In this document: in pieces, positions 9,441-17,863 of the stretch | How the letters are laid out: every line of letters begins with the position of its first letter | Position numbering within the stretch: the first letter of the stretch is position 1 | Assembly: GCA_002409405.1 (NCBI GenBank) | Contig: DHNG01000001.1 | Span: 74,346 to 126,839, forward strand | Source: Flavobacteriales bacterium UBA5422 | GTDB taxonomy: Bacteria > Bacteroidota > Bacteroidia > Flavobacteriales_D > Crocinitomicaceae | DNA length: 52,494 nucleotides | Direction: 5' to 3' | Position numbers and translations under genes: made by a program | The notes under the pieces: model-generated | What the model was told of the DNA's origin: nothing | Databases searched by the model: none | The model's input: only the letters and a program-made list of their open reading frames with translations

Positions 9441-9800
9441 TCAATACAATTCTTCTTTCAAAGCTGTACGGTAATCCTTGATTTCTTCCCGGTTGATTTT
9501 ATGCTCTGCATTTTTCAACAGGTTCAATAAATAAAGCAGGTTTTCTTTGTCTTCTACCTCAATCGGGTACTCATTCCCTTCTTCATCTTCATCGTATTGC
9601 GCCTCTACATCAAAAGCATTATTAGTAGAAAGATATTCATAAGTCAAGCGTAATACTTTTGTTACCAAAGGATCTTGTTCTTTTAAGGCAACTTCTCTCA
9701 GCTCTCGTAAATCCTCAACCAAGTTAGGAGCTGAAATTCCCTTCTTCTCAACCTTCTCAACAATTGCACCCAACTTCTGATTTGCTTCCGCAGTCTTCAT
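9441..9800 (-). CDS. Small acidic helical protein of unknown function
   Basis: I do not recognise a named domain in this 119-residue protein. It is strongly charged and mostly predicted helical. KLGAIVEKVEKKG is followed by a helix with heptad-like leucines (LVEDLRELREVAL), then a very acidic stretch (about residues 64-84, DEDEEGNEYPIEVEDKE), and a final helix ending TALKEELY. It has no signal peptide and no membrane span, so it is probably cytoplasmic. The gene stands alone between a terminator and a promoter motif and has the base composition of its neighbours, so it looks like a real monocistronic gene. The acidic patch could bind a basic partner, but that is only a suggestion. Confidence 0.7.
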   Translation of the reverse strand: MKTAEANQKLGAIVEKVEKKGISAPNLVEDLRELREVALKEQDPLVTKVLRLTYEYLSTNNAFDVEAQYDEDEEGNEYPIEVEDKENLLYLLNLLKNAEHKINREEIKDYRTALKEELY

Positions 9801-9875
9801 GTCTTTTCTTTTAATAAGCTTTTTTCCAAATAATTACCTACACCTAAACCGATTAATTCAGATGTATTTACGATG

Positions 9876-9883
9876 CAAATGTA
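9876..9883 (-). promoter_or_regulatory. -7 promoter motif for the small acidic protein gene
   Basis: TACATTTG on the minus strand matches TAnnTTTG exactly, 75 bases before the ATG at 9800, implying a leader of nearly 70 bases. The nearest TTG upstream is at 27-base spacing, longer than usual. Confidence 0.4.
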
Positions 9884-9941
9884 ATCAACTTAATGCATAA
9901 AAACATAATTCAATACATTTTAATCTAAAAATAGTTGTCTT

Positions 9942-9957
9942 CCGGAGAATCCTCCGG
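9942..9957. repeat. GC-rich hairpin in the intergenic region before the family 2 glycosyltransferase
   Basis: CCGGAG (9942-9947) and CTCCGG (9952-9957) form a perfect six-pair stem with a four-base loop, followed on the plus strand by TGATTTTTA. It stands out in an AT-rich gap. It could be a weak terminator, the end of a short RNA, or a leader structure of the downstream gene. The rest of the roughly 320-base gap shows nothing else I can support. Confidence 0.4.
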
Positions 9958-10120
9958 TGATTTTTATGCACAGGATACGCAATCCGATTGTTTCATTGTT
10001 CCACAGGTTTTGAAGCGTGTGTTCTACATGTTGGGGAAAAATTCCACAATTAACAGACGATTTCGCCACTAAAACCGTGTGGAATGGTGTTTGCCTTGTC
10101 TTTCTGCAAAAACGGACACC

Positions 10121-11548
10121 ATGTACAGAGAAAATACACTATCCATTCCTGATTCAAAAATAAAAGAGGGACAAAATGCGCCTCCGACCAGGGAAATTAA
10201 GAGAAACAAATTAAAGGAAAAATTAACCTCCCGTGATACACTGATTATCATCGGAACATTGTCACTCCTGATAGGGGCTTTGATTCTGGTGATCGTGTTA
10301 CAACCCTATTTTGTACGATTACATACAGAGCGCATGAGTACGTCATGGGGTATCACCCTGGTCTCTGCAGGATTTATATTGCTCGCATTGAAAGTTGCGT
10401 TCCTGTTATACCTGGTCGTATTGTACATCCGGTATAAATCAGTGAAATCGGTTTCAGACGAATTGTTACCTACAGCGACGATCATTGTTCCTGCATACAA
10501 TGAAGGGGAATTGGTATACCAGACATTAATGAGCCTGGCAAAGAGTAATTATCCGCAGGAAAAATTAGAACTCATTTCAATTGACGACGGAAGTCAGGAT
10601 GACACGTGGCAATGGATGCAAAAAGCCAAAGCAGAGTTGGGCGACCGGGTGGCTATTTTTCAGCAACCCAAGAATATGGGCAAACGACATGCCTTATACC
10701 GTGGATTTAACCTGGGAACAGGAGAAGTGTTTATCACAGTAGATAGTGATTCCATCGTAAAAGAAGATACACTCCGCAATATGACCAGCCCGTTTGTTGT
10801 GAATGAAAAATGTGGTGCGGTTGCAGGAAATGTACGGGTGTTGAATACACGAAAAGCATTGATCCCTAAAATGTTAAATGTCAGTTTTGCCTTCAGTTTT
10901 GAATTTGTTCGTTCTGCGCAAAGTACATTGGGTTCTGTATTGTGTACACCAGGAGCTTTGGCAGCATACCGGAGAGATGCAGTGATGGAGTGTCTTCCTG
11001 ACTGGATCAATCAGACGTTCATGGGGCAACCGACAGACATCGGAGAAGACCGTGCCATGACAAACATGATTTTGAAACAAGGATTTCATGTGTTGTTCCA
11101 ACGAAATGCATACGTATATACCAATATACCGGAGAAGTACAAAAACCTGTACAAAATGTTTATCCGGTGGGAAAGAAGTAATGTGCGTGAAAACATCATG
11201 ATGAGTAAATTCGCCTTCGGAAAATTCCGTGAAGAATCAACACTGGGACCAAGAATTCTGTTGTTGAATCAATGGCTGCGAATTTCATTGGCATACCCGA
11301 TGATTCTGCTGATGTTCTTCCTGGTATTTACACACCCGGTGTTATTTATCAGTTCGACATTGCTCGGGATTCTTGTTTTCTCAAGTGTACAAGCCCTGTT
11401 TTATGCAAAACGACACAGTGTGTCGGAGTCATTCTGGGCCTATCCATACAGTGTATTTTATGCGTTTTCTTTATTCTGGATCACGCCTTACGCCATTGCA
11501 ACAGCCAATAGAAGAGGCTGGTTGACACGCGGATTATCGAGTAAGTAG
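10121..11548 (+). CDS. Membrane family 2 glycosyltransferase (processive-synthase type)
   Basis: A 475-residue protein with two N-terminal membrane spans (about 40-62 and 77-105), a cytoplasmic GT-A domain (about 117-345) and C-terminal spans (about 380-470). The catalytic motifs are those of hyaluronan, chitin and poly-GlcNAc synthase-like enzymes: VPAYNEGE (123-130), DDGSQDD (155-161), DSD (208-210), the catalytic-base motif GED (308-310), and FIRWERS in the place of QxxRW. Such enzymes polymerise or transfer a sugar from a nucleotide donor and may thread the product through the membrane. Which polymer is made is unknown. A GTG 42 bases upstream is in frame, but the ATG at 10121 gives the usual short hydrophilic N-terminus. 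The gene is followed by a strong terminator and appears monocistronic. Confidence 0.85.
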   Translation: MYRENTLSIPDSKIKEGQNAPPTREIKRNKLKEKLTSRDTLIIIGTLSLLIGALILVIVLQPYFVRLHTERMSTSWGITLVSAGFILLALKVAFLLYLVVLYIRYKSVKSVSDELLPTATIIVPAYNEGELVYQTLMSLAKSNYPQEKLELISIDDGSQDDTWQWMQKAKAELGDRVAIFQQPKNMGKRHALYRGFNLGTGEVFITVDSDSIVKEDTLRNMTSPFVVNEKCGAVAGNVRVLNTRKALIPKMLNVSFAFSFEFVRSAQSTLGSVLCTPGALAAYRRDAVMECLPDWINQTFMGQPTDIGEDRAMTNMILKQGFHVLFQRNAYVYTNIPEKYKNLYKMFIRWERSNVRENIMMSKFAFGKFREESTLGPRILLLNQWLRISLAYPMILLMFFLVFTHPVLFISSTLLGILVFSSVQALFYAKRHSVSESFWAYPYSVFYAFSLFWITPYAIATANRRGWLTRGLSSK

Positions 11549-11584
11549 TTAGTTTGGTAATAGTTAGAGTAGCGATGTGAAAAG

Positions 11585-11619
11585 CGGCGGGTTAGCAGTA
11601 GCCCGTCGTTTTTCTTTTT
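11585..11619 (+). terminator. Rho-independent terminator of the family 2 glycosyltransferase
   Basis: CGGCGGG (11585-11591) pairs with CCCGTCG (11602-11608) with one G-T pair, loop of ten bases, followed by TTTTTCTTTTT. This is a classical intrinsic terminator. Confidence 0.85.
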
Positions 11620-11663
11620 AAACACATCAGGTTTTCTTCCTTTTTTGTACATTCAACGCCTGT

Positions 11664-13775
11664 ATGGAAAAAGTTCAGTATATCATTCAGCTCACTTCAT
11701 TGGGCAACAGATCAGTAGAAAATACACTCAAATTGTTGGAAGCAGGAGCCACGGTTCCATTTATTTCCCGTTACCGAAAGGAGCAAACAGGTAACCTGGA
11801 TGAGGTGGAAATAACCGCTATCCGTGATGAAGCAAAAAAATACGATGACACCATTGCCCGGCAGCAAACCATCCTCAATACTATTGAACAGCAGGAAAAA
11901 CTGACGCCTGAACTGGCAGATAAAATCCGGTCGACATTTGACTTAACAGAGTTAGAAGACATTTACCTGCCCTATAAACAACGACGTGAAACGAAAGGCG
12001 ATAAAGCAAAAAAAGCAGGATTGGAGCCACTTGCGAAAATGATCATGTCACAACGTGGAGGAGACGTATTTTCAATGGCTTCCCGTTTTGTGAAAGGAAT
12101 AGTGGAAAGTGAAGATGATGCTATTCAGGGAGCAAAAGACATCATTGCGGAATGGGTTAATGAATCTGTCTCTGTCCGTGCGAAATTGAGAAATCTGTTT
12201 GCCAGAAAAGGAAAACTAACCTCCAAACTGGTCAAAGGTAAAGAAGCAGAAGCTGAGAAATACAAAGATTATTTTGACTTCTCAGAACCCTTATACAAAG
12301 CTGCTTCCCATCGTTTCCTGGCACTTTACAGAGCTGATCGGGAGGGATTGTTGAAGTTGACCGTTCAACCTGAAAAGGAAGAAGCATTACAGGTGTTGTA
12401 CCGCCAATTTGTGAAAGGTACGGATGAATGCGCGGGTGTCGTGGAAGAAGCCTGCGACGAATCCTATAAACGATTGCTACTACCGTCGCTCCAAAATGAA
12501 GCAATTCAGGTACAAAAAGAAAAAGCAGATCTGGAAGCAATTAAAGTATTCAGCACCAATCTTCGTCAGTTGTTACTGGCCCCTCCATTAGGAGAAAAAC
12601 GGGTACTGGCCATTGATCCCGGGTTCAGAACAGGTTGCAAAGTGGTGTGCGTCGACGAGCACGGTGATTTACTGACCAATGCGACGATCTATCCGCATCC
12701 GCCTCAGAAAGAAACAGCTCCTGCGAAAGCTAAAATAGCACAACTGGTAGAAGCCTATAAAATTGATGCGATTGCAATCGGAGATGGAACGGCAGGCCGT
12801 GAAACCGAAGCATTTATCAAGCACATTCATTTTAACCGGGATCTACAGGTGTTTTCTGTCCGTGAAGACGGAGCATCTATCTATTCTGCCGGAGCGATTG
12901 CACGAAAGGAATTTCCGGATTACGATGTAACTGTAAGAGGTGCGGTTTCCATCGGACGAAGATTGATGGATCCATTGGCAGAATTGGTGAAAATTGATCC
13001 GAAATCAGTCGGTGTAGGGCAGTACCAGCACGAAGTAAATCAAACGGCATTGAAACAAGCACTGGATGATGTTGTTATTTCTGCAGTAAATACAGTTGGC
13101 GTCGACCTGAATACAGCATCGCCGTATTTGCTGAGTTATGTTTCCGGATTGGGGATGCAACTGGCAGAAAACATTGTAGCACACCGATCGGAAATAGGGA
13201 AATTTACCTCCCGGAATGAACTGAAAAAAGTAAAACGACTGGGTGATAAAGCATTTGAACAGGCAGCAGGATTTTTGAGAATCAGGGAAGGTGTAAATCC
13301 ATTGGATAATTCAGCCCTGCATCCGGAAAGCTATAAACATGTGGAGAAGATTGCCAAACAATTAAAGTTGACAACTCTCGAACTGATCGGAAATGCTGAA
13401 CAGTTATCCCAATTGAAGCAAACAGATTTCCCGGAAATTGATACGTATACATTCAAAGACATTCTCAACGAGTTGAAAAAACCGGGTCGCGATCCTCGAA
13501 AGCAGGCAAAAGTATTGGAATTTGATGCAACGATCCGAACCATTGAAGACCTGAAGATCGGAATGGAGCTCAACGGAATTGTTACCAATGTAACTGCATT
13601 CGGAGCATTTGTCAATATCGGAATCAAGGAAAACGGGTTGATTCATAAATCACAGTTGGCTGATGAATACGTCGAGGACCCTTCAAAATACATTTCGCTG
13701 CACGAACATGTGAAAGTACAGGTGGTGGAAATTGATGTTCCGCGAAAACGAATAGGACTGAAACGTATGAAGTAG
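11664..13775 (+). CDS. tex: Tex-family RNA-binding transcription accessory protein
   Basis: A 703-residue protein matching Tex throughout. The N-terminal helical region has FISRYRKEQTGNLDE (about 33-47) and LEDIYLPYKQRR. The YqgF-like nuclease-fold domain begins with RVLAIDPGFRTGCKVV (about 314-329) and contains AIGDGTAGRETE. A helix-hairpin-helix segment holds VDLNTASPYLLSYVSGLG. The S1 domain at the C-terminus (about 630-703) has IVTNVTAFGAFVNIG and ends IGLKRMK. Tex binds nucleic acid and affects transcription and stress tolerance in several bacteria; its exact job here is not shown. The length is somewhat shorter than proteobacterial Tex, mainly in the C-terminal tail. The gene has no operon partner: a terminator lies upstream and it converges with the response regulator gene 28 bases downstream. 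Confidence 0.93.
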   Translation: MEKVQYIIQLTSLGNRSVENTLKLLEAGATVPFISRYRKEQTGNLDEVEITAIRDEAKKYDDTIARQQTILNTIEQQEKLTPELADKIRSTFDLTELEDIYLPYKQRRETKGDKAKKAGLEPLAKMIMSQRGGDVFSMASRFVKGIVESEDDAIQGAKDIIAEWVNESVSVRAKLRNLFARKGKLTSKLVKGKEAEAEKYKDYFDFSEPLYKAASHRFLALYRADREGLLKLTVQPEKEEALQVLYRQFVKGTDECAGVVEEACDESYKRLLLPSLQNEAIQVQKEKADLEAIKVFSTNLRQLLLAPPLGEKRVLAIDPGFRTGCKVVCVDEHGDLLTNATIYPHPPQKETAPAKAKIAQLVEAYKIDAIAIGDGTAGRETEAFIKHIHFNRDLQVFSVREDGASIYSAGAIARKEFPDYDVTVRGAVSIGRRLMDPLAELVKIDPKSVGVGQYQHEVNQTALKQALDDVVISAVNTVGVDLNTASPYLLSYVSGLGMQLAENIVAHRSEIGKFTSRNELKKVKRLGDKAFEQAAGFLRIREGVNPLDNSALHPESYKHVEKIAKQLKLTTLELIGNAEQLSQLKQTDFPEIDTYTFKDILNELKKPGRDPRKQAKVLEFDATIRTIEDLKIGMELNGIVTNVTAFGAFVNIGIKENGLIHKSQLADEYVEDPSKYISLHEHVKVQVVEIDVPRKRIGLKRMK

Positions 13776-13803
13776 CAAGTGTGCAAAACAATTGCTCTGG
13801 TTT

Positions 13804-14535
13804 TTACAGGCGCAGTTTTTCCCACAATGCATTTTTCCCGCTGCCGGAAACTTTAAATACTTCTCCGGTTGTGAGTTCAACACTTCCACCGTCATTTTTA
13901 TTGATGCGTTTGATAAAATCTACATTGATCAGGTGAGATCGATGAATTCTGACAAAGGAAAATTTATAAAGGATTTCCTCAAAGAAACCCAGTGTTTTAC
14001 TGGCAAATATTTTTTCTCCGGAACTTAAATAGACATGTGTGTAATTTTGCTCTGCTTCCATCCGGATAATAGACTGAATGGGTATAATTTCCAGGCCGTT
14101 GATATCTGGAATGATGAGCTTGTTTTCCAATAAATTGACTTCTGTATTATCGTTTTCATCGGTTGACAATTTTGCATGATATCGTTTGATGATTTCAATG
14201 ACTTCATGGATATTGATCGGTTTCAGTATGTAATAGAAAATCCCGTTTTTAACCGCTTCAATTCCTTTGGTGTCATCCGCCGTACACAAAATAGTTTTGG
14301 AGGCTAATTCTGTGTGCTTTTGAATCAATGACATGCCGTCCCCATCAGATAATTGTATGTCGAGGAACAATAAGTCGAACTCGGCATTCCGGATCAGTAC
14401 CAATCCTTCCTCCAGGTTAGAAGCGCAGGCGATGTATTCCGCTTCGGGAATGTATTTGTCGATAATTCCTTTCAGCAACCGCTGTGCTTCGGGCTCATCC
14501 TCAATGTGAATGATTTTTACTTTTCTTTGCGACAT
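13804..14535 (-). CDS. LytTR-family response regulator
   Basis: A 243-residue two-domain regulator. The receiver domain (about 5-120) has the acidic pair ED (12-13), the phosphoacceptor D59 in LLFLDIQLSDGDG, T85 and K105 (YILKP). The LytTR DNA-binding domain (about 140-243) shows the family's ADGNYT-like motif as AEQNYTHVYLSSGEK and ends with the F-x-R-I-H-R-S-H-L-I-N motif (FVRIHRSHLINVDFIKRI). LytTR regulators bind pairs of short direct repeats on one DNA face. The gene overlaps the 3' end of the kinase gene by 35 bases, so the two are translated from one message. An alternative ATG lies 12 bases upstream. The likely targets are discussed under the 21-base repeat arrays at 17451-17863. Confidence 0.9.
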   Translation of the reverse strand: MSQRKVKIIHIEDEPEAQRLLKGIIDKYIPEAEYIACASNLEEGLVLIRNAEFDLLFLDIQLSDGDGMSLIQKHTELASKTILCTADDTKGIEAVKNGIFYYILKPINIHEVIEIIKRYHAKLSTDENDNTEVNLLENKLIIPDINGLEIIPIQSIIRMEAEQNYTHVYLSSGEKIFASKTLGFFEEILYKFSFVRIHRSHLINVDFIKRINKNDGGSVELTTGEVFKVSGSGKNALWEKLRL

Positions 14536-17329
14536 ATAAATAAACATTAGTTCCCGGATTTGCTGCTTCCATCAGAAGGTAGCTATCCCGTTTGTTCGCA
14601 TCAATCAATGACAAGCGTTCATTGATGTTTTTAAGTGCGATTGAATTACCCTCCCGGTTTGAATTTCCGATCCCGATCCCGTTATCTGTTACCGAAAGTA
14701 TAAAATAGTTCTCATCTTCCGAATAATCGATTGTAATTTTTCCTTCCGGTTCACTGCTTTTCTGAATTCCGTGCCAAATGGCATTTTCAATAATTGGCTG
14801 AAGGATAAAAACAGGAACCATGATGCTTCCCGAATGATTGCTCAACCGATCGGAGATGATCAGCTGAACTTGTTTGGAAAGTCTGTTTTGTTCAAGTAAT
14901 AAGTATTTTTTGACCAATGCAATTTCTTCATACAAGGATACAACGTCCTTTTTACTGTATGAAAGAGACAAGCGAAGGTAATTATCCAGGTTGGTAATTA
15001 ATTGACTGCTTCTGATCGGGTCATTCTCAATAAAACTGGTTTGAAGGGAGTTGAAGATATTCGATAAAAAATGAGGTTTCATCTGCATGATCAGCATCTT
15101 CATCCGGTTTTGCGAAGCGTCGAACTGTTGTTGTAGTTGCTTTACTTTTCGTTTTCGCTGTCGGATCAGAATTGCTGCGACAACAATAACAATTAAAACA
15201 AAGATCAGGAAGAGGAACAGGTTGGTTTTATGGAAAGGAGGTGGGTTGTGAATAAATAATATCAACTTCTTGTTGAATGACAGCGTATTGTCATTGAATT
15301 TTGCTTTGATCTCCAATTCATATTCTCCGTATGGCGGATCGATAATGGTAATTGTCGGCTGATCGGATAAATTCCACTTTCCTTTATTGATGCGGTAATA
15401 AAACAAGACGGACGGTGAAGAAAAGGGAAAGTAAATGTATTGGAGATTCACCTGCATAAGGTTGTTTTCTCCCGTTAAAAAGATGGTATCCCCTGATAGT
15501 TTTTTACCGTTAACAAAAACGCTTTGAATCATAAAATTGACATTCTTTTCATAATCAATTTTCTGAATGGGAGCGTCATTGAATGTATAGAAACCATTTT
15601 TGCAGATGAGGTAATACGTGCTTCCCACCTTTTCGATTCCTAGTTTGTAAGGGGCAGTGACTCCATCAAAACTATTGATCTCTAATGAAATAGTGAGGTT
15701 TTCAGAGTCAAATTTTACAATGCTTGATTCTCCTAATCCCCAGATTTCCTTACCAACCATCTGAATTTTCTGGAGGTACTTGTAGTTGTTGTACACCTTC
15801 AGTAATTGATGCGTCTGTATGTCCAACATCAAAATAGTTCCATCCTCCTTTCTGACAATTAAATGTTTTGAAGTTACACAGACATTCCGGAAGTTCATGT
15901 CGTCAATTAACGGTGTTGTCTTTTGGGTCCGCACATCTGTTTTGTGCAATCCGGTTAACCCGACTGAATAAATGAAAGAACCGGTAGCGCAGACATCGAA
16001 CACATAACCCTGATGCCAGTATGCTGCCTTGATTCTTCCTGTTTCCCAGAGAATAGAATACAACCCGGAGGATGTCCCGATATGGAATGCAGTGTCCGTT
16101 TCGAAATGGCATTTATACGACTCGCCATCGAAACAATAACTTTCATCAGGGGAATAGGAAGTCCATTGATTCAATACAAGTCGCTTCATCTTGCCGGGCT
16201 TTTTCGCCATCAGATAAGCTGTGTTGTAATAATACTCCAGATTCCAGAACTGGAAGGAAGCAGCAATATCGGTAGAAGTAAGGATTTCTAATCCTTCGTT
16301 GGTAATCCGGTCCGTCCGTTTGGTGATCGATCCCTCCTTGACCAGGTATTGATAAGGCGCTGTCGTTGACAAGGTGATACTACTGTCTGAGGTACTACTG
16401 TATGAAGTTACATCATTGGCATTTCCTAAATTAGTATAGGAGATGGAGGGAGAGAGTACTTTTTCAAACCAGAGCCCTTTGGTATAATCACAAAACCAGT
16501 TATTTCCATACCGGTCTTTGTAGATCACAACCACATCTTTATACGTGGTATTGTAACAGGAATTATAGGGAGTAATTTTTTTTGTTTCCAGATTCAGCTT
16601 GAAAATACCGGCTTTACCACTCAGAAGAACATGATTGGCGTCCAGTTTGGAAATATGTCTGAAACCATCAATGAAGCCTGCCGTAAGCAATTCTTCTTCT
16701 CCTGTAATCGTGTTTTTGATTTGAATGAATGCCTCGTTATTGTTATTGAGCAGAAAAGATGCAACAAAATCTCCGACAACAGCTCCTTTTTCATAGTTGT
16801 ACGGATGATGTTTGGACCAGATCTTCTTTTTTTGAGAATTGATCAGAATCAAAACAGAATCGATTGTTTCCACACGTCCGTCTACACCAATCTTATGTGT
16901 TTGTTTAGAATTAGTGGAACCGATATATACGTTTCCCTTTTCATCTTCCGAAAAATAGTTGAAATGAATGTCGTGCAAGTGTTCCGTATTCTTGACCCGA
17001 TGAATACTGTCATTGTAGATATAGGTCATCGGAGCTTGTCTGTTTCTCAACCAAAGCCTGCCCTTACTGTCTTTAAAAAATCCCCAGGAAAATAAAGTGG
17101 TCAGGTTATCCCGTAAATCTACTTTGGTGAAGGTATAGCCATCATAATAGGCCAATCCTTTGTCCGTAGCGATCCAAAGTTTTCCCGTATTGGATTCAGC
17201 ACAATCGTGTACAGAATTCCCCGGAAGTCCTGAATAATGATTAAACAGAATGGGAACATTTTGAGACAACAACGGTGTCGTTAAATGGAACAAAGAGACA
17301 AGGAATATAAATAGCGTTTGCTTCGCCAT
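14501..17329 (-). CDS. Periplasmic beta-propeller sensor histidine kinase, LytS-like
   Basis: A 942-residue hybrid of an extracytoplasmic sensor and a kinase. Residues 1-22 form a signal peptide (ending LLSQ). From about 25 to 590 there are weak two-component-regulator propeller repeats (GLPGNSVHDCAE, then GKLWIATDKGLAYYDG). A Y_Y_Y-type beta domain covers about 610-690, a membrane span about 700-722, and a basic coiled-coil linker follows. The His_kinase domain has QMKPHFLSNIFNSLQ with the phosphoacceptor H753; the usual F/N after PHFL is a serine here. The HATPase_c region has PVFILQPIIENAIWHGI and TDNGIGIG. Kinases of this design pass a signal sensed outside the inner membrane to a LytTR partner, here the overlapping downstream gene. 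An exact TAnnTTTG motif lies 22 bases upstream of the ATG. Confidence 0.9.
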   Translation of the reverse strand: MAKQTLFIFLVSLFHLTTPLLSQNVPILFNHYSGLPGNSVHDCAESNTGKLWIATDKGLAYYDGYTFTKVDLRDNLTTLFSWGFFKDSKGRLWLRNRQAPMTYIYNDSIHRVKNTEHLHDIHFNYFSEDEKGNVYIGSTNSKQTHKIGVDGRVETIDSVLILINSQKKKIWSKHHPYNYEKGAVVGDFVASFLLNNNNEAFIQIKNTITGEEELLTAGFIDGFRHISKLDANHVLLSGKAGIFKLNLETKKITPYNSCYNTTYKDVVVIYKDRYGNNWFCDYTKGLWFEKVLSPSISYTNLGNANDVTSYSSTSDSSITLSTTAPYQYLVKEGSITKRTDRITNEGLEILTSTDIAASFQFWNLEYYYNTAYLMAKKPGKMKRLVLNQWTSYSPDESYCFDGESYKCHFETDTAFHIGTSSGLYSILWETGRIKAAYWHQGYVFDVCATGSFIYSVGLTGLHKTDVRTQKTTPLIDDMNFRNVCVTSKHLIVRKEDGTILMLDIQTHQLLKVYNNYKYLQKIQMVGKEIWGLGESSIVKFDSENLTISLEINSFDGVTAPYKLGIEKVGSTYYLICKNGFYTFNDAPIQKIDYEKNVNFMIQSVFVNGKKLSGDTIFLTGENNLMQVNLQYIYFPFSSPSVLFYYRINKGKWNLSDQPTITIIDPPYGEYELEIKAKFNDNTLSFNKKLILFIHNPPPFHKTNLFLFLIFVLIVIVVAAILIRQRKRKVKQLQQQFDASQNRMKMLIMQMKPHFLSNIFNSLQTSFIENDPIRSSQLITNLDNYLRLSLSYSKKDVVSLYEEIALVKKYLLLEQNRLSKQVQLIISDRLSNHSGSIMVPVFILQPIIENAIWHGIQKSSEPEGKITIDYSEDENYFILSVTDNGIGIGNSNREGNSIALKNINERLSLIDANKRDSYLLMEAANPGTNVYLYVAKKSKNHSH

Positions 17330-17351
17330 GGAGAAACTTTGAAAGTTCAGA

Positions 17352-17359
17352 CAAATATA
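17352..17359 (-). promoter_or_regulatory. -7 promoter motif for the kinase/regulator operon
   Basis: TATATTTG on the minus strand matches TAnnTTTG exactly, 22 bases before the kinase ATG. No TTG is found at the -33 position; instead an imperfect palindrome (AGTC-N7-GACT, about 17381-17395) lies there, as might be expected of an activator-dependent promoter. Confidence 0.55.
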
Positions 17360-17450
17360 ATAGTATTTACAGATAAGAGGAGTCGTTAAATGACTCTTTT
17401 AAAAGGTGATTTTATTGATTTTTAGAAAGAAAGAAGCTGTAAAATAAGCG

Positions 17451-17503
17451 CTCAATAATTCAAAACAGGCATTCAATAACTCAGAATGATGCCTCACTAA
17501 TTG
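17451..17503 (+). promoter_or_regulatory. Direct-repeat array 1: three sites at 21-base period (candidate LytTR operators)
   Basis: Three 11-base sites begin at 17451, 17472 and 17493: CTCAATAATTC, TTCAATAACTC and CTCACTAATTG, each exactly 21 bases after the last. The consensus is YTCAATAAYTS. Two-turn spacing of short direct repeats is how known LytTR regulators such as AgrA bind. The array lies about 90-150 bases upstream of the promoter of the neighbouring LytTR kinase/regulator operon. It is followed by a roughly 50-base segment (TTTTTTG, TAAAATG, TTTTTTAC, CGAAATTTG) that recurs after array 2. Function as an operator is inferred. Confidence 0.5.
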
Positions 17504-17716
17504 ACTTGTTTTTTGTGTTATAAAATGATTTTTTACATCGAAATTTGCTTTGTCACTGGAAGAGGGCGTTAGGTTTAAAACATAAATTGTGTAGTTGATT
17601 GTGGCATCAGGTGAAAGTTAGGGGTACTAGCTTTCTCCTCTTGCTACTCTCGTGGTTAGGTTGAAGATTAACTATTTACTTACTTAATAGCACATAATTA
17701 GGTCAATAATACGCTA

Positions 17717-17756
17717 ACCACTAGTGGTCTGGTTCCTGTGGTAAACGTACCACAGG
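17717..17756. repeat. Palindrome and hairpin pair in the gene-free region
   Basis: ACCACTAGTGGT (17717-17728) is a perfect 12-base palindrome. Seven bases later CCTGTGGTA (17735-17743) and TACCACAGG (17748-17756) form a perfect nine-pair hairpin with loop AACG. No T tract follows, so it is not a standard terminator. It may be part of a structured RNA or a binding site. Nothing else in 17580-17800 could be assigned. Confidence 0.45.
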
Positions 17757-17810
17757 GACAACCACACTAAAACAAATTGGGATTCATCAAAATAAGTTCA
17801 GGTAAAGTCA

Positions 17811-17863
17811 TTCAATAACCGGAAAGGTTTATTCAATAATTCATACAATCTATTCAATAATTG
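17811..17863 (+). promoter_or_regulatory. Direct-repeat array 2: three sites at 21-base period (second copy)
   Basis: Sites begin at 17811, 17832 and 17853: TTCAATAACCG, TTCAATAATTC and TTCAATAATTG, again exactly 21 bases apart. The array and the following segment (TTTTTG, TAAAATAGG, TTTTTTACG, CCGAAATTCG to about 17907) are a diverged copy of array 1, in the same orientation and 360 bases away. A possible promoter is TTG at 17873-17875 followed after 19 bases by TA at 17895, but its -7 match is poor. Confidence 0.5.

Noticed and set aside
10079..10120. GTG at 10079 as start of the family 2 glycosyltransferase
   Set aside because: It would add 14 residues with cysteines unlike the family N-terminus; the ATG at 10121 is more natural.
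13776..13803. GCAA/TTGC hairpin between tex and the response regulator as a terminator
   Set aside because: Stem of four or five pairs with a large loop and a short T tract; too weak to support.
17451..17863. 21-base-period repeats as a CRISPR array
   Set aside because: The repeated cores are 11 bases, the intervals only 10, the repeats are only three per group and no cas genes are present.
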